Assembly: GCF_000154465.1 (NCBI RefSeq)
Contig: NZ_DS499577.1
Coordinates: 1-64,000 of the forward strand
DNA length: 64,000 nt
Direction: 5' to 3'
Source of the DNA: Alistipes putredinis DSM 17216
Lineage (GTDB): Bacteria > Bacteroidota > Bacteroidia > Bacteroidales > Rikenellaceae
Positions within the stretch are counted from its first letter, which is position 1; every line of letters begins with the position of its first letter. This document shows positions 1-9,308 of this stretch, one piece after another. A program made the position numbers and the translations under genes. The notes beneath the pieces were generated by a model. The model searched no databases. It was not told where the DNA came from and saw only the letters and a program-made list of their open reading frames with translations.

Positions 1-45
1 CGGTAGCGATACCGGAAGTGCTTTCACAAAAAATCATTAACCAGT

Positions 46-3000
46 ATGAAAAAACTAACGCTTTTGTTGGTGTCTTTTTTCGCGGTTTTCGCTTTGGGCC
101 TCACGGGTTGTAGCGACGACCCGGATGTGAAACAGGAGACACCAGTCATTAAGGCCTCGAATCCCGCAGACATCGCAGCCGTTGCGGGTAAGGTAACAGT
201 ACCTTACACCGTGGATTATGCCGTAGATGGTTGTTCTCTCGATGTGACGTGGGATGCGACTTGGCTGCACGATCTGTCGGTCAGTGCAGATAAATTCACT
301 CTTCAGGCAGACGCCAATCCGGGTGCTGCGCGGGAAGCTAAACTCACGCTGACTTACCCGGAGGCAACGAGTGTGGAATTGACGGTTCGTCAGATGTCTG
401 CTTCGGAGTCTATTTCGATCAGTCCGAAGACCTTGTCGTTCTCGTACAAGGGCGGCGAGGAGACTGTTACCGTTACCAGTTCGAAATCCTGGACGCTGGA
501 AGGTAGCGCAGATTGGGTTGAGGCGGACAAGACGGAAGGCGAATCTGGCGAGAGCGTCGTGAAGTTTACGGTTTCTACGACCAATGAGACAGATGCGGCC
601 AAGGAGGTGACATTCAATTTCGTAAGTGGCAGTGAGAAGGCCCCTCTCAAAATCCAGCAGAATCAGGAGGGGAAGCTCATTATCGACGAGGATTCGAAAA
701 CGATATCTGTGTCCAATACGGAGCAGAATGTAACGGTGAAACTTCAGACGAACATCGAGCCTGTGACGGCTACGATCGAGGAGGGAGTCGATTGGATCGA
801 GGCTGTGGATACCCGCGCTATGATCGACAAGGAGTTCTCGTTCAAGGTGTTGGCGAATACGGAGGGTGGCCCGCGTGACGCGACGATTATCTTCAAGAAT
901 GCAGATGCTTCGGAGCATATCGTAATCAAGCAGGCGGGCAAGGAACTGACCTATCCTGCCGTGATTCCCGATAAGGTGCTGAAGACCTACATCATGACGA
1001 ACTTCGATACGAATAAGGACGGTGAGATTTCGAAGGAAGAAGCCGAAGCGGTAAAGGCGATCGAGCTTACGGGGTCGGAGATCGCATCGATCGACGGTCT
1101 GGAATATTTCCCGAATTTGGAAACGGTCGATTTCACTACGCACCGTTTGTTAAAGGCCGATTTCTCGCAGTGTTATGCTTTGAAGGAGCTTAACCTGAGC
1201 AGCGGCGCCGGCCTTTCGTCGGTCGTGCTTCCTGCCAGCTTGGAAGAACTCTCCGTTATGTCGTGTAATAAGCTCAAAAAGATCGATCTTTCGGTTGCAC
1301 CTAATTTGAAAAATCTCTATGCTTCGAGTGCTGGTTTCGTGGTCGCTCCCGATTTGAGCAAGAACACCAAGCTGGAAATCATCGGCTTCAGTTCGGCTAA
1401 ATTCAGTACGATCGACGTTTCGAAGAACACGGAACTGAAGTCGCTGAATGTCGGCGGCGACGTGTTCAACAGTTTGGATGTTACGAACAATACAAAATTG
1501 ACAAATTTGGCGGTAACGGGTACAATTACAACGCTCGATCTTACGAAAAGCGCACAGTTGGAAGTTCTGAATATCAGCAACACCAAGATTTCAGAGATCG
1601 ACGTAACGAACTGTCCTTATCTGCGTTCGATCGACTTCGGCAGCACCCCGATCGTCGAGATCGACCTTTCGAGAAACCTGCTGCTGACTTCGGCATTGGC
1701 ATATATGGCGAACTCCCTGAAAACGGTTTGGTTGAGTAAGGGGCAGACGATCGAGAGCACGTCGAATATCGAGAGCTTTATCCAATACAAGGATTATGAG
1801 GCAGGGCCGGATGCTATCGCTAACATCGAAGACGAAGCGTATAAGACTTATCTGCTGACTTTCGATAAGAACGGGGACGGTAAGCTCGACAAAACCGAGG
1901 TCGAGGCGATCACCGAGATCAATATCAAAGGTTTGGGTATTAAGTCCCTTAAAGGTGTGGAATATGTCAATTTCACGAATGTGCGGAAACTGGATTGCTC
2001 GGACAACGAGCTGACTGAGCTTCCTGTTGCCGGATTCTTCACCAATCTCGAGGAGATTGATTTTTCGAACAATCAACTGACCGGGCGAATCGAACTGAAT
2101 AAATGTAAGAAGTTGCGTATTCTGAAAGGTAGCGGCAATATGCTCGAGGAGGTTGCTTTCGAAAACTCGGTATTGGAGTCTGTCGATTTGAGTAACAACC
2201 AACTGACCCGCTTCCAGTGTTCGTATAATACGAGTACTTTGAAAAGCGTAAATGTGGCGAATAATTTGTTGAGCGAGTCTTCCGGTTTCAGTTGTTCCGA
2301 CAATGCGGTTCTTACGGATTGGAACGTAAGTAATAACAATCTCAAGTATGTTTATCTCCATTCGACTCCGATGTTGGAGAATTATAATGTCAGCGGAAAT
2401 CCGCTTGTGGAACTTACTTTGTTTGGTGCCGGTTACGGGACAGCTTTGAAGACGCTCGATGCGAGCAATACTGCATTGTCGAGTCTGGATATTTCGGGTA
2501 ATATGTCGTTGCAGTCTCTGAATGTAATGGGGTGTGCGACGCTGACCAAGATATTTGCCGGAACTCTCGACGTGGAAGCTATCAATATCGAGAAGGAGAG
2601 CTATACGATTATCGAAACGAGTACGATTGTCGATGCGATCAAAGATAATGCATTCCGTGAGTTCCTGATTGAGACCTATGGTTCCAATGGGGGTATTACG
2701 CAGGAGGAAGCTGATCGGGTTACGGATTTGGAGCTTAATGCCGACAATGCGGCGGAAGTGAAGTCTTTGGCTGGTATCGAATATTTTCGGAATTTGAAGA
2801 CGCTGAAGGTGTCTGGGTTGGAGTCTTTGGATGATACGAATTTGGCTGTTGGTAATATCAATTTGACTTCGGTTGATATTTCGTTGGTGAAAGGTTTGAC
2901 GGCAATCGATTGCAACGGTCTTCAGAGCCTGACGACTTTCTCCTTGGTGGTGACAGGTGCGGCCGGTACGGAGGTTGGGCCGAAGCGTGTCGAACTGGAT

Positions 3001-3345
3001 AAATGTCCGAAGATCGAATCCGTGACGGTAAAGGATTGTCGGGCGATTGTTGCTGTGACCGTAACTGGTTGTACGGAATTGACTTCTCTGAATCTTTCCG
3101 GCTCTTATTTGGAGAAGTGGGAGAGTGAACCTAATAGTGGTAAATGGATCTATCCTTCGATAAATATCTATACCAATACAAAGTTGACAGATCCTGCTAA
3201 TTTCATTCCTGCGGCTAATCTGGTCGATATTTGGGCTACTTCGGCGCAGATCGAAGCATTCCAGAAGTATTTTGAGACAAATTACAAGTGGACCGGTACT
3301 TGGCATAGTAACGATGAAATGCCGTCCGCATCGGTCGTTAGATAA
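46..3345 (+). CDS. Surface lipoprotein with BACON domains, EF-hand motifs and leucine-rich repeats
   Basis: Predicted surface-exposed lipoprotein of 1099 residues. The signal peptide ends in a lipobox with Cys22, followed by SDDPD, an acidic stretch resembling the Bacteroidetes lipoprotein export signal. Roughly residues 35-300 look like three BACON/Ig-like units, the second and third with the usual W-containing pattern. Then come three modules, each starting with an 'F..yl' helix, an EF-hand-like loop and 'l.Gleyf.nL', followed by irregular LRRs. The first loop (DTNKDGEISKEE, about residue 320) and second (DKNGDGKLDKTE, about 606) are canonical calcium loops. The third (about 870-880) has lost the Asp ligands. 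Such proteins usually bind glycans or proteins; the ligand is unknown. A strong terminator follows. Confidence 0.85.
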   Translation: MKKLTLLLVSFFAVFALGLTGCSDDPDVKQETPVIKASNPADIAAVAGKVTVPYTVDYAVDGCSLDVTWDATWLHDLSVSADKFTLQADANPGAAREAKLTLTYPEATSVELTVRQMSASESISISPKTLSFSYKGGEETVTVTSSKSWTLEGSADWVEADKTEGESGESVVKFTVSTTNETDAAKEVTFNFVSGSEKAPLKIQQNQEGKLIIDEDSKTISVSNTEQNVTVKLQTNIEPVTATIEEGVDWIEAVDTRAMIDKEFSFKVLANTEGGPRDATIIFKNADASEHIVIKQAGKELTYPAVIPDKVLKTYIMTNFDTNKDGEISKEEAEAVKAIELTGSEIASIDGLEYFPNLETVDFTTHRLLKADFSQCYALKELNLSSGAGLSSVVLPASLEELSVMSCNKLKKIDLSVAPNLKNLYASSAGFVVAPDLSKNTKLEIIGFSSAKFSTIDVSKNTELKSLNVGGDVFNSLDVTNNTKLTNLAVTGTITTLDLTKSAQLEVLNISNTKISEIDVTNCPYLRSIDFGSTPIVEIDLSRNLLLTSALAYMANSLKTVWLSKGQTIESTSNIESFIQYKDYEAGPDAIANIEDEAYKTYLLTFDKNGDGKLDKTEVEAITEINIKGLGIKSLKGVEYVNFTNVRKLDCSDNELTELPVAGFFTNLEEIDFSNNQLTGRIELNKCKKLRILKGSGNMLEEVAFENSVLESVDLSNNQLTRFQCSYNTSTLKSVNVANNLLSESSGFSCSDNAVLTDWNVSNNNLKYVYLHSTPMLENYNVSGNPLVELTLFGAGYGTALKTLDASNTALSSLDISGNMSLQSLNVMGCATLTKIFAGTLDVEAINIEKESYTIIETSTIVDAIKDNAFREFLIETYGSNGGITQEEADRVTDLELNADNAAEVKSLAGIEYFRNLKTLKVSGLESLDDTNLAVGNINLTSVDISLVKGLTAIDCNGLQSLTTFSLVVTGAAGTEVGPKRVELDKCPKIESVTVKDCRAIVAVTVTGCTELTSLNLSGSYLEKWESEPNSGKWIYPSINIYTNTKLTDPANFIPAANLVDIWATSAQIEAFQKYFETNYKWTGTWHSNDEMPSASVVR

Positions 3346-3394
3346 TTGAAGCCGTGTCGGGCATCGATGTCCAGATATGCGGAACGCTAATTGG

Positions 3395-3429
3395 AGTCCC
3401 GGTCGGAAAATACCGACCGGGACTTTTTT
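3395..3429 (+). terminator. Intrinsic terminator after the LRR lipoprotein
   Basis: A 12-bp perfect stem (3395-3406 with 3413-3424), a 6-nt loop and a T-run lie 49 bases after the lipoprotein stop. From here to about 3700 I see no gene; short open frames on both strands show no protein-like pattern. Confidence 0.85.
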
Positions 3430-3700
3430 GTTCGGTTGTGGACGATATGTGGTGTGGAACGTATTTTGTCTGAAAAACGAAATAACCCGAAAGGGTTGTG
3501 TGTCGGATTGAACCAGTTGCGGTCGGTTTTATCGGAGCTGGTCGGACTGTTGGGGGACCGATGTTCCGTGTTTGCCGGGGATGAATATTTGTTTATCCTT
3601 GTCGAAGATAGGAAGCGGTTGGGCGATTTTTGTGTATAAGTCTGTACGATTGTTCTCATTTTTCTCTGTCTTCGATTTGGATCGGATAATTGGATATTTC

Positions 3701-3762
3701 ATTGCGACAAAATGCAAATAAATTTGCTTTTGTACCCGGCTTATTCGTATCTTTGCAAAGAT
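3701..3762 (+). repeat. Promoter-bearing intergenic repeat, copy A
   Basis: About 50 bases match, on the opposite strand, the repeats at 32308-32397 and 42302-42390. The shared core runs from CAAAATGCAAA through TTTGCTTTTG to GGCTTATTCGTATCTTTGC. It contains a Bacteroidetes -7 box TATCTTTG (3748-3755) with TTTG at 3723-3726 as a possible -33 element, spaced 21 bases. It points at the DPP III gene and would give a leader of about 70 bases. Confidence 0.75.
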
Positions 3763-3833
3763 GCGCGAATCGAGGCCGTGTGTTTCGTTCGTGCTGTTTT
3801 GTAAAATCCCGTTAAACCGACGACCTGGTGCCT

Positions 3834-5855
3834 ATGAAGACCCGATTGAGTGCAATTTGTTTGACTTTAACCGCAACGACGATGATTTCCTGCCATGAAA
3901 AGAAGACGGAGGATGCTCCCTGGATCCTGGACCGCTTCGACGATATTAAAATTCTCCGCTACGAGGTGCCGGGCTTTGCCGAGCTGCCTCTCCGGGAGAA
4001 AGAGTTGATCTACTACCTGGCCGAAGCCGCCAAGTGCGGCCGCGACATCATGTTCGACCAGAATTTCAAATACAACCTTCCCGTGCGCCGCACGTTGGAG
4101 GTGATTTATGAGAATTACGACGGTGACCGTACGACGCCCGAATGGAAAGCGCTGGAGAAATACCTCAAAAAAGTGTGGTTCGCCAACGGAATTCATCACC
4201 ACTATTCCAACGACAAGTTCGTACCCGAATTTCCGAAGGAGTATTTCCTCGCGGTTGCCGAGTCGATCCCCGTCGAGAAGTTCGGCGACGAGCTCAATGC
4301 GCTGCGGGCTGTGGTCTGCGAGGCGATTTTCAACCCCGAACTTTATAAGACTCAACTCAATCAGGCTGAAGGTCAGGATTTGGTGGCCACTTCCGCCAAC
4401 AACTATTACGAAGGCGTGACACAGGCCGAGGCCGAAGATTTCTATCGTGCCATGGCCGATCCTGCCGACCCCGAACCGGTCTCCTACGGGTTGAATTCGA
4501 AGCTCGTGAAGGATGAGGACGGAACGATCCGCGAGCGGGTGTGGAAAGTAGGCGGTATGTATTCGCCGGCGATTGAGAAGATCGTTTACTGGCTGGAGAA
4601 GGCGCAAGGCGTTGCCCAGGAGCCGCAGAAGGCGACCATCGCAGCCCTGATTGACTATTATAAGACGGGTAACCTGCACGATTTCGACCGTTATAACATC
4701 CTGTGGGTGCGGGATACCGTATCCAACGTCGATTTCGTGAACGGATTTATCGAAGATTACGGCGATCCGCTGGGACGCAAGGCGTCGTGGGAGTCGCTGG
4801 TCAACTTCATGGACAAGGAGGCCTGTCGCCGTACGGAGGTTATCTCCGAGAATGCGCAGTGGTTCGAGGATCATTCGCCTGTAGATTCCGCCTACCGGAA
4901 GAAGGTGGTCAAAGGGGTTTCGGCCAAGGTGATTACGGCAGCGATGCTGGGCGGCGACTGTTATCCTGCGACACCGATCGGTATCAATCTGCCCAATGCG
5001 GATTGGATCCGCAAGGAGCACGGTTCGAAGTCGGTGACCATCGACAACATTACCTACGCTTATGCTCAGGCGGCGCATGGCGACGGATTCCTCGAGGAGT
5101 TCATGCTGCGTCCTGAAGACCGTGAACGTATCGACAAGTACGGCAAGTTGGCCGACGATCTGCATACCGACCTGCATGAATGTTTGGGACACGGTTCCGG
5201 GCAGTTGGCTCCGGGTGTGAAGGGCGGTGAGTTGAAGAACTATACCTCGACGCTCGAGGAGGCCCGTGCCGATCTTTTCGGGCTCTACTACCTGGGCGAT
5301 CCGAAAATGGTTGAATTGGGGCTGATTCCGTCGCTGGATGTGGCGTATGCGGAATATGCCCGGTATATCATGAACGGTATGATGACGCAGCTCGCACGTA
5401 TCGAGCCGGGCAAGAATGTCGAGGAGGCGCACATGCGCAACCGCAAGCTGATCGCCGAATGGTGCTACGAGCAGGGGAAGCCCGACAACGTGATCGAGTG
5501 GGTCGAGCAGGATGGTAAAACGTATGTCGTGGTGAACGATTATACGAAGCTGCGCGAGCTGTTGGGTCGTATGCTCCGCGAGGTGCAGCGTATCAAGTCC
5601 GAAGGCGATTTCGAGGCCGGCAAAGCACTGGTCGAGAAATATGCCGTGACGGTCGATCCGAAGCTGCACGCCGAAGTGCTGACCCGTTACAAAGCCCTCG
5701 ATATCGAGCCTTACAGCGGTTTTGTGAATCCGCAGTACGAGCTGGTGGAGAAGAACGGCAAGGTCGTGGATGTGAAGGTTTCTTATCCGAACGACTACGT
5801 GAAGCAGATGCTCGAATACAGCCGGGATTACTCCTTCCTGCCGAATCTGAATTAA
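3834..5855 (+). CDS. Dipeptidyl peptidase III (M49 family zinc exopeptidase)
   Basis: Removes dipeptides from the N-terminus of oligopeptides. The zinc motif is HECLGH (His448-His453 counting from the ATG) followed by EEARAD about 25 residues on, which supplies the third metal ligand. This Cys-containing motif is what I recall for Bacteroides DPP III, and the 673-675 residue length fits. I chose ATG 3834 over the in-frame GTG at 3828 because the peptide then begins MKTRLSAICL and ends in a lipobox-like ISC, suggesting a lipoprotein in the periplasm. It is a single gene, driven by the promoter repeat 80 bases upstream and closed by a terminator. Confidence 0.93.
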   Translation: MKTRLSAICLTLTATTMISCHEKKTEDAPWILDRFDDIKILRYEVPGFAELPLREKELIYYLAEAAKCGRDIMFDQNFKYNLPVRRTLEVIYENYDGDRTTPEWKALEKYLKKVWFANGIHHHYSNDKFVPEFPKEYFLAVAESIPVEKFGDELNALRAVVCEAIFNPELYKTQLNQAEGQDLVATSANNYYEGVTQAEAEDFYRAMADPADPEPVSYGLNSKLVKDEDGTIRERVWKVGGMYSPAIEKIVYWLEKAQGVAQEPQKATIAALIDYYKTGNLHDFDRYNILWVRDTVSNVDFVNGFIEDYGDPLGRKASWESLVNFMDKEACRRTEVISENAQWFEDHSPVDSAYRKKVVKGVSAKVITAAMLGGDCYPATPIGINLPNADWIRKEHGSKSVTIDNITYAYAQAAHGDGFLEEFMLRPEDRERIDKYGKLADDLHTDLHECLGHGSGQLAPGVKGGELKNYTSTLEEARADLFGLYYLGDPKMVELGLIPSLDVAYAEYARYIMNGMMTQLARIEPGKNVEEAHMRNRKLIAEWCYEQGKPDNVIEWVEQDGKTYVVVNDYTKLRELLGRMLREVQRIKSEGDFEAGKALVEKYAVTVDPKLHAEVLTRYKALDIEPYSGFVNPQYELVEKNGKVVDVKVSYPNDYVKQMLEYSRDYSFLPNLN

Positions 5856-5873
5856 GATTGAACGATACATTGA

Positions 5874-5914
5874 AATCAGGGGAAACTGGTACACAGTTTC
5901 CCCTGATTGTTTTT
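5874..5914 (+). terminator. Intrinsic terminator after DPP III
   Basis: A 15-bp stem (5874-5888 with 5894-5908) is followed by GTTTTTC. It lies 18 bases past the DPP III stop. The rest of the gap to 6150 holds nothing I recognise. Confidence 0.8.
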
Positions 5915-6150
5915 CTGCGGCGAATGGAAAATCGTAAGATGCGTTAATGTAGGCCGGATTGTCGTGTATCGTATTTCGAATTCGGAATTCGTGCGTTTAT
6001 CATCCCTTAACATGCAGATACTGATATACACAACATAGCATCCTTTTGGGGAAGGTAATGAATCGAGATCCCCTTCGGGAAGAGAATTTGGGAGAGGGGG
6101 GGAGAAGTGTAGAGGCCGGTGTCTTTTGTTTTGACGTCGGAAGGTGAAAA

Positions 6151-6705
6151 CTATCGTGTTTCCGTCGTTTCCTGGGACTGTAGCTCCTGTGCTCGTCGTT
6201 CTCGGGCGTGCGAGATGAGTTCCCGTAAGTCGTTTACGAGTTCTTCTCCCTGGGTACAGGAGACATAGATCCGATTTTCATATATATCGGTGATTTCGAC
6301 GAAATTCCGCCATTCGGAAGCGTAGATTTTGACCCTTTCGAGATTTTTCAGGTCGAAATAGTGTCCGTAGAACCCGAAAAATCCGTAACCGCCGAAATAG
6401 GGCACGTAGCCTCGGAGTTCCTGCTTCTCGACTTGCCGTACGGAGGCGATCTCTTCGGGATGAAGCTCCGTGATGTCGAGCAGACAGAGGATATGCAGTC
6501 CTTCGTCGTCCACGAGGATGCGACGCGGAATGGAGAGTGACATCAGGGCGACGAGCGCCACGATGAACGAAAAGAACCAGGCCGAAAGATAGCCTCCTTC
6601 ATATAGAAAGTAGAGCCCGATCCCCAGTGCGAGGAAGATCGTGAGGTAGATCGTCGTGAGCGAAAGCGTGTGGCGGCTGAAGCTGTATTTATAGATTTTC
6701 TTCAC
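6151..6705 (-). CDS. Small membrane protein with a PH-like domain
   Basis: 184 residues. Two hydrophobic helices near the N-terminus (about residues 15-33 and 41-58) are followed by a soluble beta-rich domain ('RRILVDDEGLHI', 'RVKIYASEWRNFVEI'), the layout of bacterial PH-domain membrane proteins in Bacteroidetes. No catalytic motif is visible and the function is unknown. It is the last gene of the operon M23-yhbP-ispD, and its start overlaps the ispD end by 17 bases, so it is probably translationally coupled to it. Confidence 0.75.
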   Translation of the reverse strand: MKKIYKYSFSRHTLSLTTIYLTIFLALGIGLYFLYEGGYLSAWFFSFIVALVALMSLSIPRRILVDDEGLHILCLLDITELHPEEIASVRQVEKQELRGYVPYFGGYGFFGFYGHYFDLKNLERVKIYASEWRNFVEITDIYENRIYVSCTQGEELVNDLRELISHARERRAQELQSQETTETR

Positions 6706-7387
6706 GGGATGCTCTGGATAAAAGAATTGCTTCAGCGATCGGAAGATCGTCCGCTGTCGTGATTTTCAGGTTGCCGCGCTCTCCGTGGCAGAGCGTGACC
6801 GCATGTCCCGCCCGTTCGACGACCGAGGCGTCGTCGGTGAAGTCGGGGGAGTAGTCGAGTTCATAGGCACGACGGAGCAATTCCGCGTCGAAGACCTGGG
6901 GCGTTTGTACGATTCGCAGCGTATTGCGGTCGATCGGGTGCGATCCGTCGGGTGTGAGCTGCCGCAGGGAATCGACGGCTTCGACGACCGGAATGGCCGT
7001 CCCGTGGGCCGCCGCACACTCCACGGCTTTCAAAATCAAGTCGGACGATACCAGCGGACGTACGCCGTCGTGGACCGCGATCAGTGCGACGGTTCGGGGC
7101 AGAGCGGACAGGCCGTTGCGTACCGAGTGGAACCGTTGCGGCCCGCCCGCCGTGCAGGTGTGCTTGGCTATGTCGAAACGGGCTGCCAGATTCTTCCAGA
7201 AATCGATCTGTCCTTCGGGAAGGACGACGACGATCTGCGTGCTGTGCAGCGTTCTTGCAAAGGCGTTTATCGCATGGCCCAATACCGGCAGCGATCCCAG
7301 CATGCGGAATTGTTTGGGAAGCGGACCTCCCAGGCGGCTGCCGCTCCCGCCGGCGACGATGATTACTCCTGTTCCTTGCTGTTCCAT
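6689..7387 (-). CDS. ispD: 2-C-methyl-D-erythritol 4-phosphate cytidylyltransferase
   Basis: Third step of the MEP isoprenoid pathway: converts MEP and CTP to CDP-ME. The N-terminal nucleotide-binding signature VAGGSGSRLGGPLPKQF is clear, and VHDGVRPLVS and TDDASVVE follow at the expected places. From ATG 7387 the protein has 232 residues, the normal size; the frame stays open upstream but that part overlaps the neighbouring gene and is not family-like. The start lies inside the end of the YhbP-like gene (25-base overlap). The next enzyme of the pathway, IspE, is encoded separately at 28.8 kb. Confidence 0.95.
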   Translation of the reverse strand: MEQQGTGVIIVAGGSGSRLGGPLPKQFRMLGSLPVLGHAINAFARTLHSTQIVVVLPEGQIDFWKNLAARFDIAKHTCTAGGPQRFHSVRNGLSALPRTVALIAVHDGVRPLVSSDLILKAVECAAAHGTAIPVVEAVDSLRQLTPDGSHPIDRNTLRIVQTPQVFDAELLRRAYELDYSPDFTDDASVVERAGHAVTLCHGERGNLKITTADDLPIAEAILLSRASREENL

Positions 7388-7782
7388 ATCAGTTTCTTTC
7401 CGAATCCGAGGGTATTGTCCGTGAATTTCATGTAGGAAATCTCTACAACCCACAACGTCAGCTCGGCGAGTGCTGCGAACGGGAAGCGGCGGATATATGT
7501 TTTTCGTGCCTCTTCGTCCGCTTCCCGCACCGTTCCGCAAAGCTGGAGCCCCTGAAGTTTGCCCACTGCCTTGCTTTCGAGCGCGATGCCCAGCGCTACC
7601 TGCCGGTTCGCCTGCATCTCCTCCGCATGGCGCGTCGTCTTATCGGCCGCGAATACGAGCAGATTGCGCTCTGGGTCGTAGGCGTAAAACGCGTGCGAGC
7701 AATAGGGCTGTTCTCCGGCGACGGTCGCCAGTGTCAGGACGTGGTGTCGGCCGATGAAGCGGACAATGCGCGGGTCGATCAT
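7363..7782 (-). CDS. YhbP-like protein (UPF0306, pyridoxamine oxidase-like fold)
   Basis: 139 residues. The C-terminal signature KFTDNTLGFGKKLIW is nearly identical to that of E. coli YhbP as I remember it, and the central RHAEEM and YIRRFP segments also fit. The family has the split-barrel flavin-binding fold of pyridoxamine phosphate oxidases, but its substrate is not known. The start overlaps the stop of the M23 peptidase gene by 4 bases (ATGA) and its end overlaps ispD by 25 bases, placing it mid-operon. Fold assignment is family knowledge, not seen directly. Confidence 0.85.
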   Translation of the reverse strand: MIDPRIVRFIGRHHVLTLATVAGEQPYCSHAFYAYDPERNLLVFAADKTTRHAEEMQANRQVALGIALESKAVGKLQGLQLCGTVREADEEARKTYIRRFPFAALAELTLWVVEISYMKFTDNTLGFGKKLIWNSKEQE

Positions 7783-9092
7783 AATTTACTGCTGAAAACC
7801 AGGCTGTCTGCCGTTTTCGACGGGGTGAGTACGATCGAGTCGAGTTGTTTGATCTTGTCTTCTTCCTTTACCTCGCCGTCCAGTTCGGCCATAATTCGGT
7901 CGCGGACATATTCGTAAGCGGCACGGTTGGCTTTGTGAATCGGTTCGCCCGGTTCCTGCGGAATTTTCAGCGGGTCGATCGGTTTGCCGTTGCGCCAGAC
8001 GCGATAGTCCAGATGCGGACCCGTCGATGCTCCGGTGCTGCCGACATAGCCGATCAACTGCCCCTGCGATACGCGGCTGCCCTGGCGAATCCCTTTGGCG
8101 TAGCCGCTCAAGTGCAGATAACCGGTCATAAACCCGTTGTTGTGTTTGATCTTGAGGGTATTGCCGCCTCCGCCGCCCCAGCCTTTGAAGATGACCGTGC
8201 CATCCGCTACGGCATGTACCGGAGTGCCTTTCGGAGCTGCGAAATCGACGCCCGTATGGGCTCGGTAGGTTTTGTAGATGGGGTGGAGCCGCGAATAGGT
8301 GAACCGGGAGCTGATGCGTGTATATTTGAGCGGCGTGATAAGCATCAGCTTGCGCAGGCTGTTGCCGTCCTGGTCCCAATAGGCGATTTTATTGCCCTGG
8401 CGGAACGGAATGGCGTAATAGGTCTTGCCGCCGTAGTTGAATTTGGCTCCCCATATACGCCCGATGCCGGCCGGTAGGGTGTCGATGTAACGCTCGTCGT
8501 AGATGACCGTGAAGTTATCTCCTTTCTGGATGCTGAAGAAACTGATCGTCGATTGATAGATGTCCTCCATTTCGGCGGCGAGAGAGGCCGGCATGCCGGC
8601 GCCTACGATCGCCTCCCAGAGCGAGGAATCGATCGTGGCAGTCTTTTTCTGGCGACGTATTTCATACTCTTTTTCGCCTTTGGTGACACTGATCGAGTCG
8701 TCGGCCAGGCTGAAAACGACATACTGGGAGATGCTCTGTTCGTACACCAGATAGTCCAGATGGGGGGCGTTGAGCGAATCTTCGTGGATGAAAGCCGTGT
8801 AGCTGCGCCCGGCCCGGATGTTGCGGAGCGGGAATACGTCTTTGGACGCTTTGTCGAGCTGATCGATCTGGGCGGCGGAAACACCGTATCGGTTCAGAAT
8901 CTGACCGAGGGTTTCGCCACGGTCGATGATCTGCTGTTCGAGCCGGTAGTTGTCGGCGGGAATGCCGTATAAAAGGTTGGGTTCTATGATTTCATCGGAA
9001 TTTTCTTCGGCATCCGTTGCCGTGCGGCCGCATCCTGCTAAAAAGAGCAGGCCTGCTAACAATGCGGCAGCTGGTTTCAGTTGTTTGATCAT
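7779..9092 (-). CDS. M23-family metallopeptidase lipoprotein
   Basis: 437 residues. An N-terminal lipobox (LLFLAGC, Cys21) predicts a lipoprotein. Around residues 40-70 'IDRGETLGQILNRYGVSAAQI' resembles a LysM/OapA-type wall-binding segment. The C-terminal half is a LytM domain: HTGVDFAAP (about residue 276) and HLDYRVW (about 357) carry the zinc and catalytic residues, with HLSG between. It is predicted to be an envelope endopeptidase cutting peptidoglycan cross-bridges or stems. First gene of the minus-strand operon; a TATCTTTA box at 9186-9193 is a candidate promoter. Confidence 0.92.
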   Translation of the reverse strand: MIKQLKPAAALLAGLLFLAGCGRTATDAEENSDEIIEPNLLYGIPADNYRLEQQIIDRGETLGQILNRYGVSAAQIDQLDKASKDVFPLRNIRAGRSYTAFIHEDSLNAPHLDYLVYEQSISQYVVFSLADDSISVTKGEKEYEIRRQKKTATIDSSLWEAIVGAGMPASLAAEMEDIYQSTISFFSIQKGDNFTVIYDERYIDTLPAGIGRIWGAKFNYGGKTYYAIPFRQGNKIAYWDQDGNSLRKLMLITPLKYTRISSRFTYSRLHPIYKTYRAHTGVDFAAPKGTPVHAVADGTVIFKGWGGGGGNTLKIKHNNGFMTGYLHLSGYAKGIRQGSRVSQGQLIGYVGSTGASTGPHLDYRVWRNGKPIDPLKIPQEPGEPIHKANRAAYEYVRDRIMAELDGEVKEEDKIKQLDSIVLTPSKTADSLVFSSKL

Positions 9093-9254
9093 GTTAATAA
9101 TTAAGGTATAAAACTGCGAACCGGGTCAAATTTTTTGGAGTCCGGTCGGGATGTATCCTGATTTTTAACGGAAGTTTTCTTCCGGTAAAGATAAGAAAAA
9201 AAACAAAATTTCCGCTGCTCTGCGGTCGGATTATCCAAGTTTTGGGGTGTTTCT

Positions 9255-9285
9255 TTTGTAATTCATTGAATTGTTGCTATCTTTG
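9255..9285 (+). promoter_or_regulatory. Promoter of the lpxK operon
   Basis: TTTG (9255-9258), 19 bases, then TATCTTTG (9278-9285): an exact match to the Bacteroidetes -33/-7 arrangement. The predicted start site is about 7 bases downstream, leaving a short leader of roughly 17 bases before lpxK. Confidence 0.8.
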
Positions 9286-9308
9286 ATTGCTATAAACCAG
9301 TATTGAGA

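Noticed and set aside
3391..3639. Possible 82-residue gene after the first terminator
   Set aside because: It starts inside the terminator hairpin, shows no protein-like pattern and has no promoter of its own.
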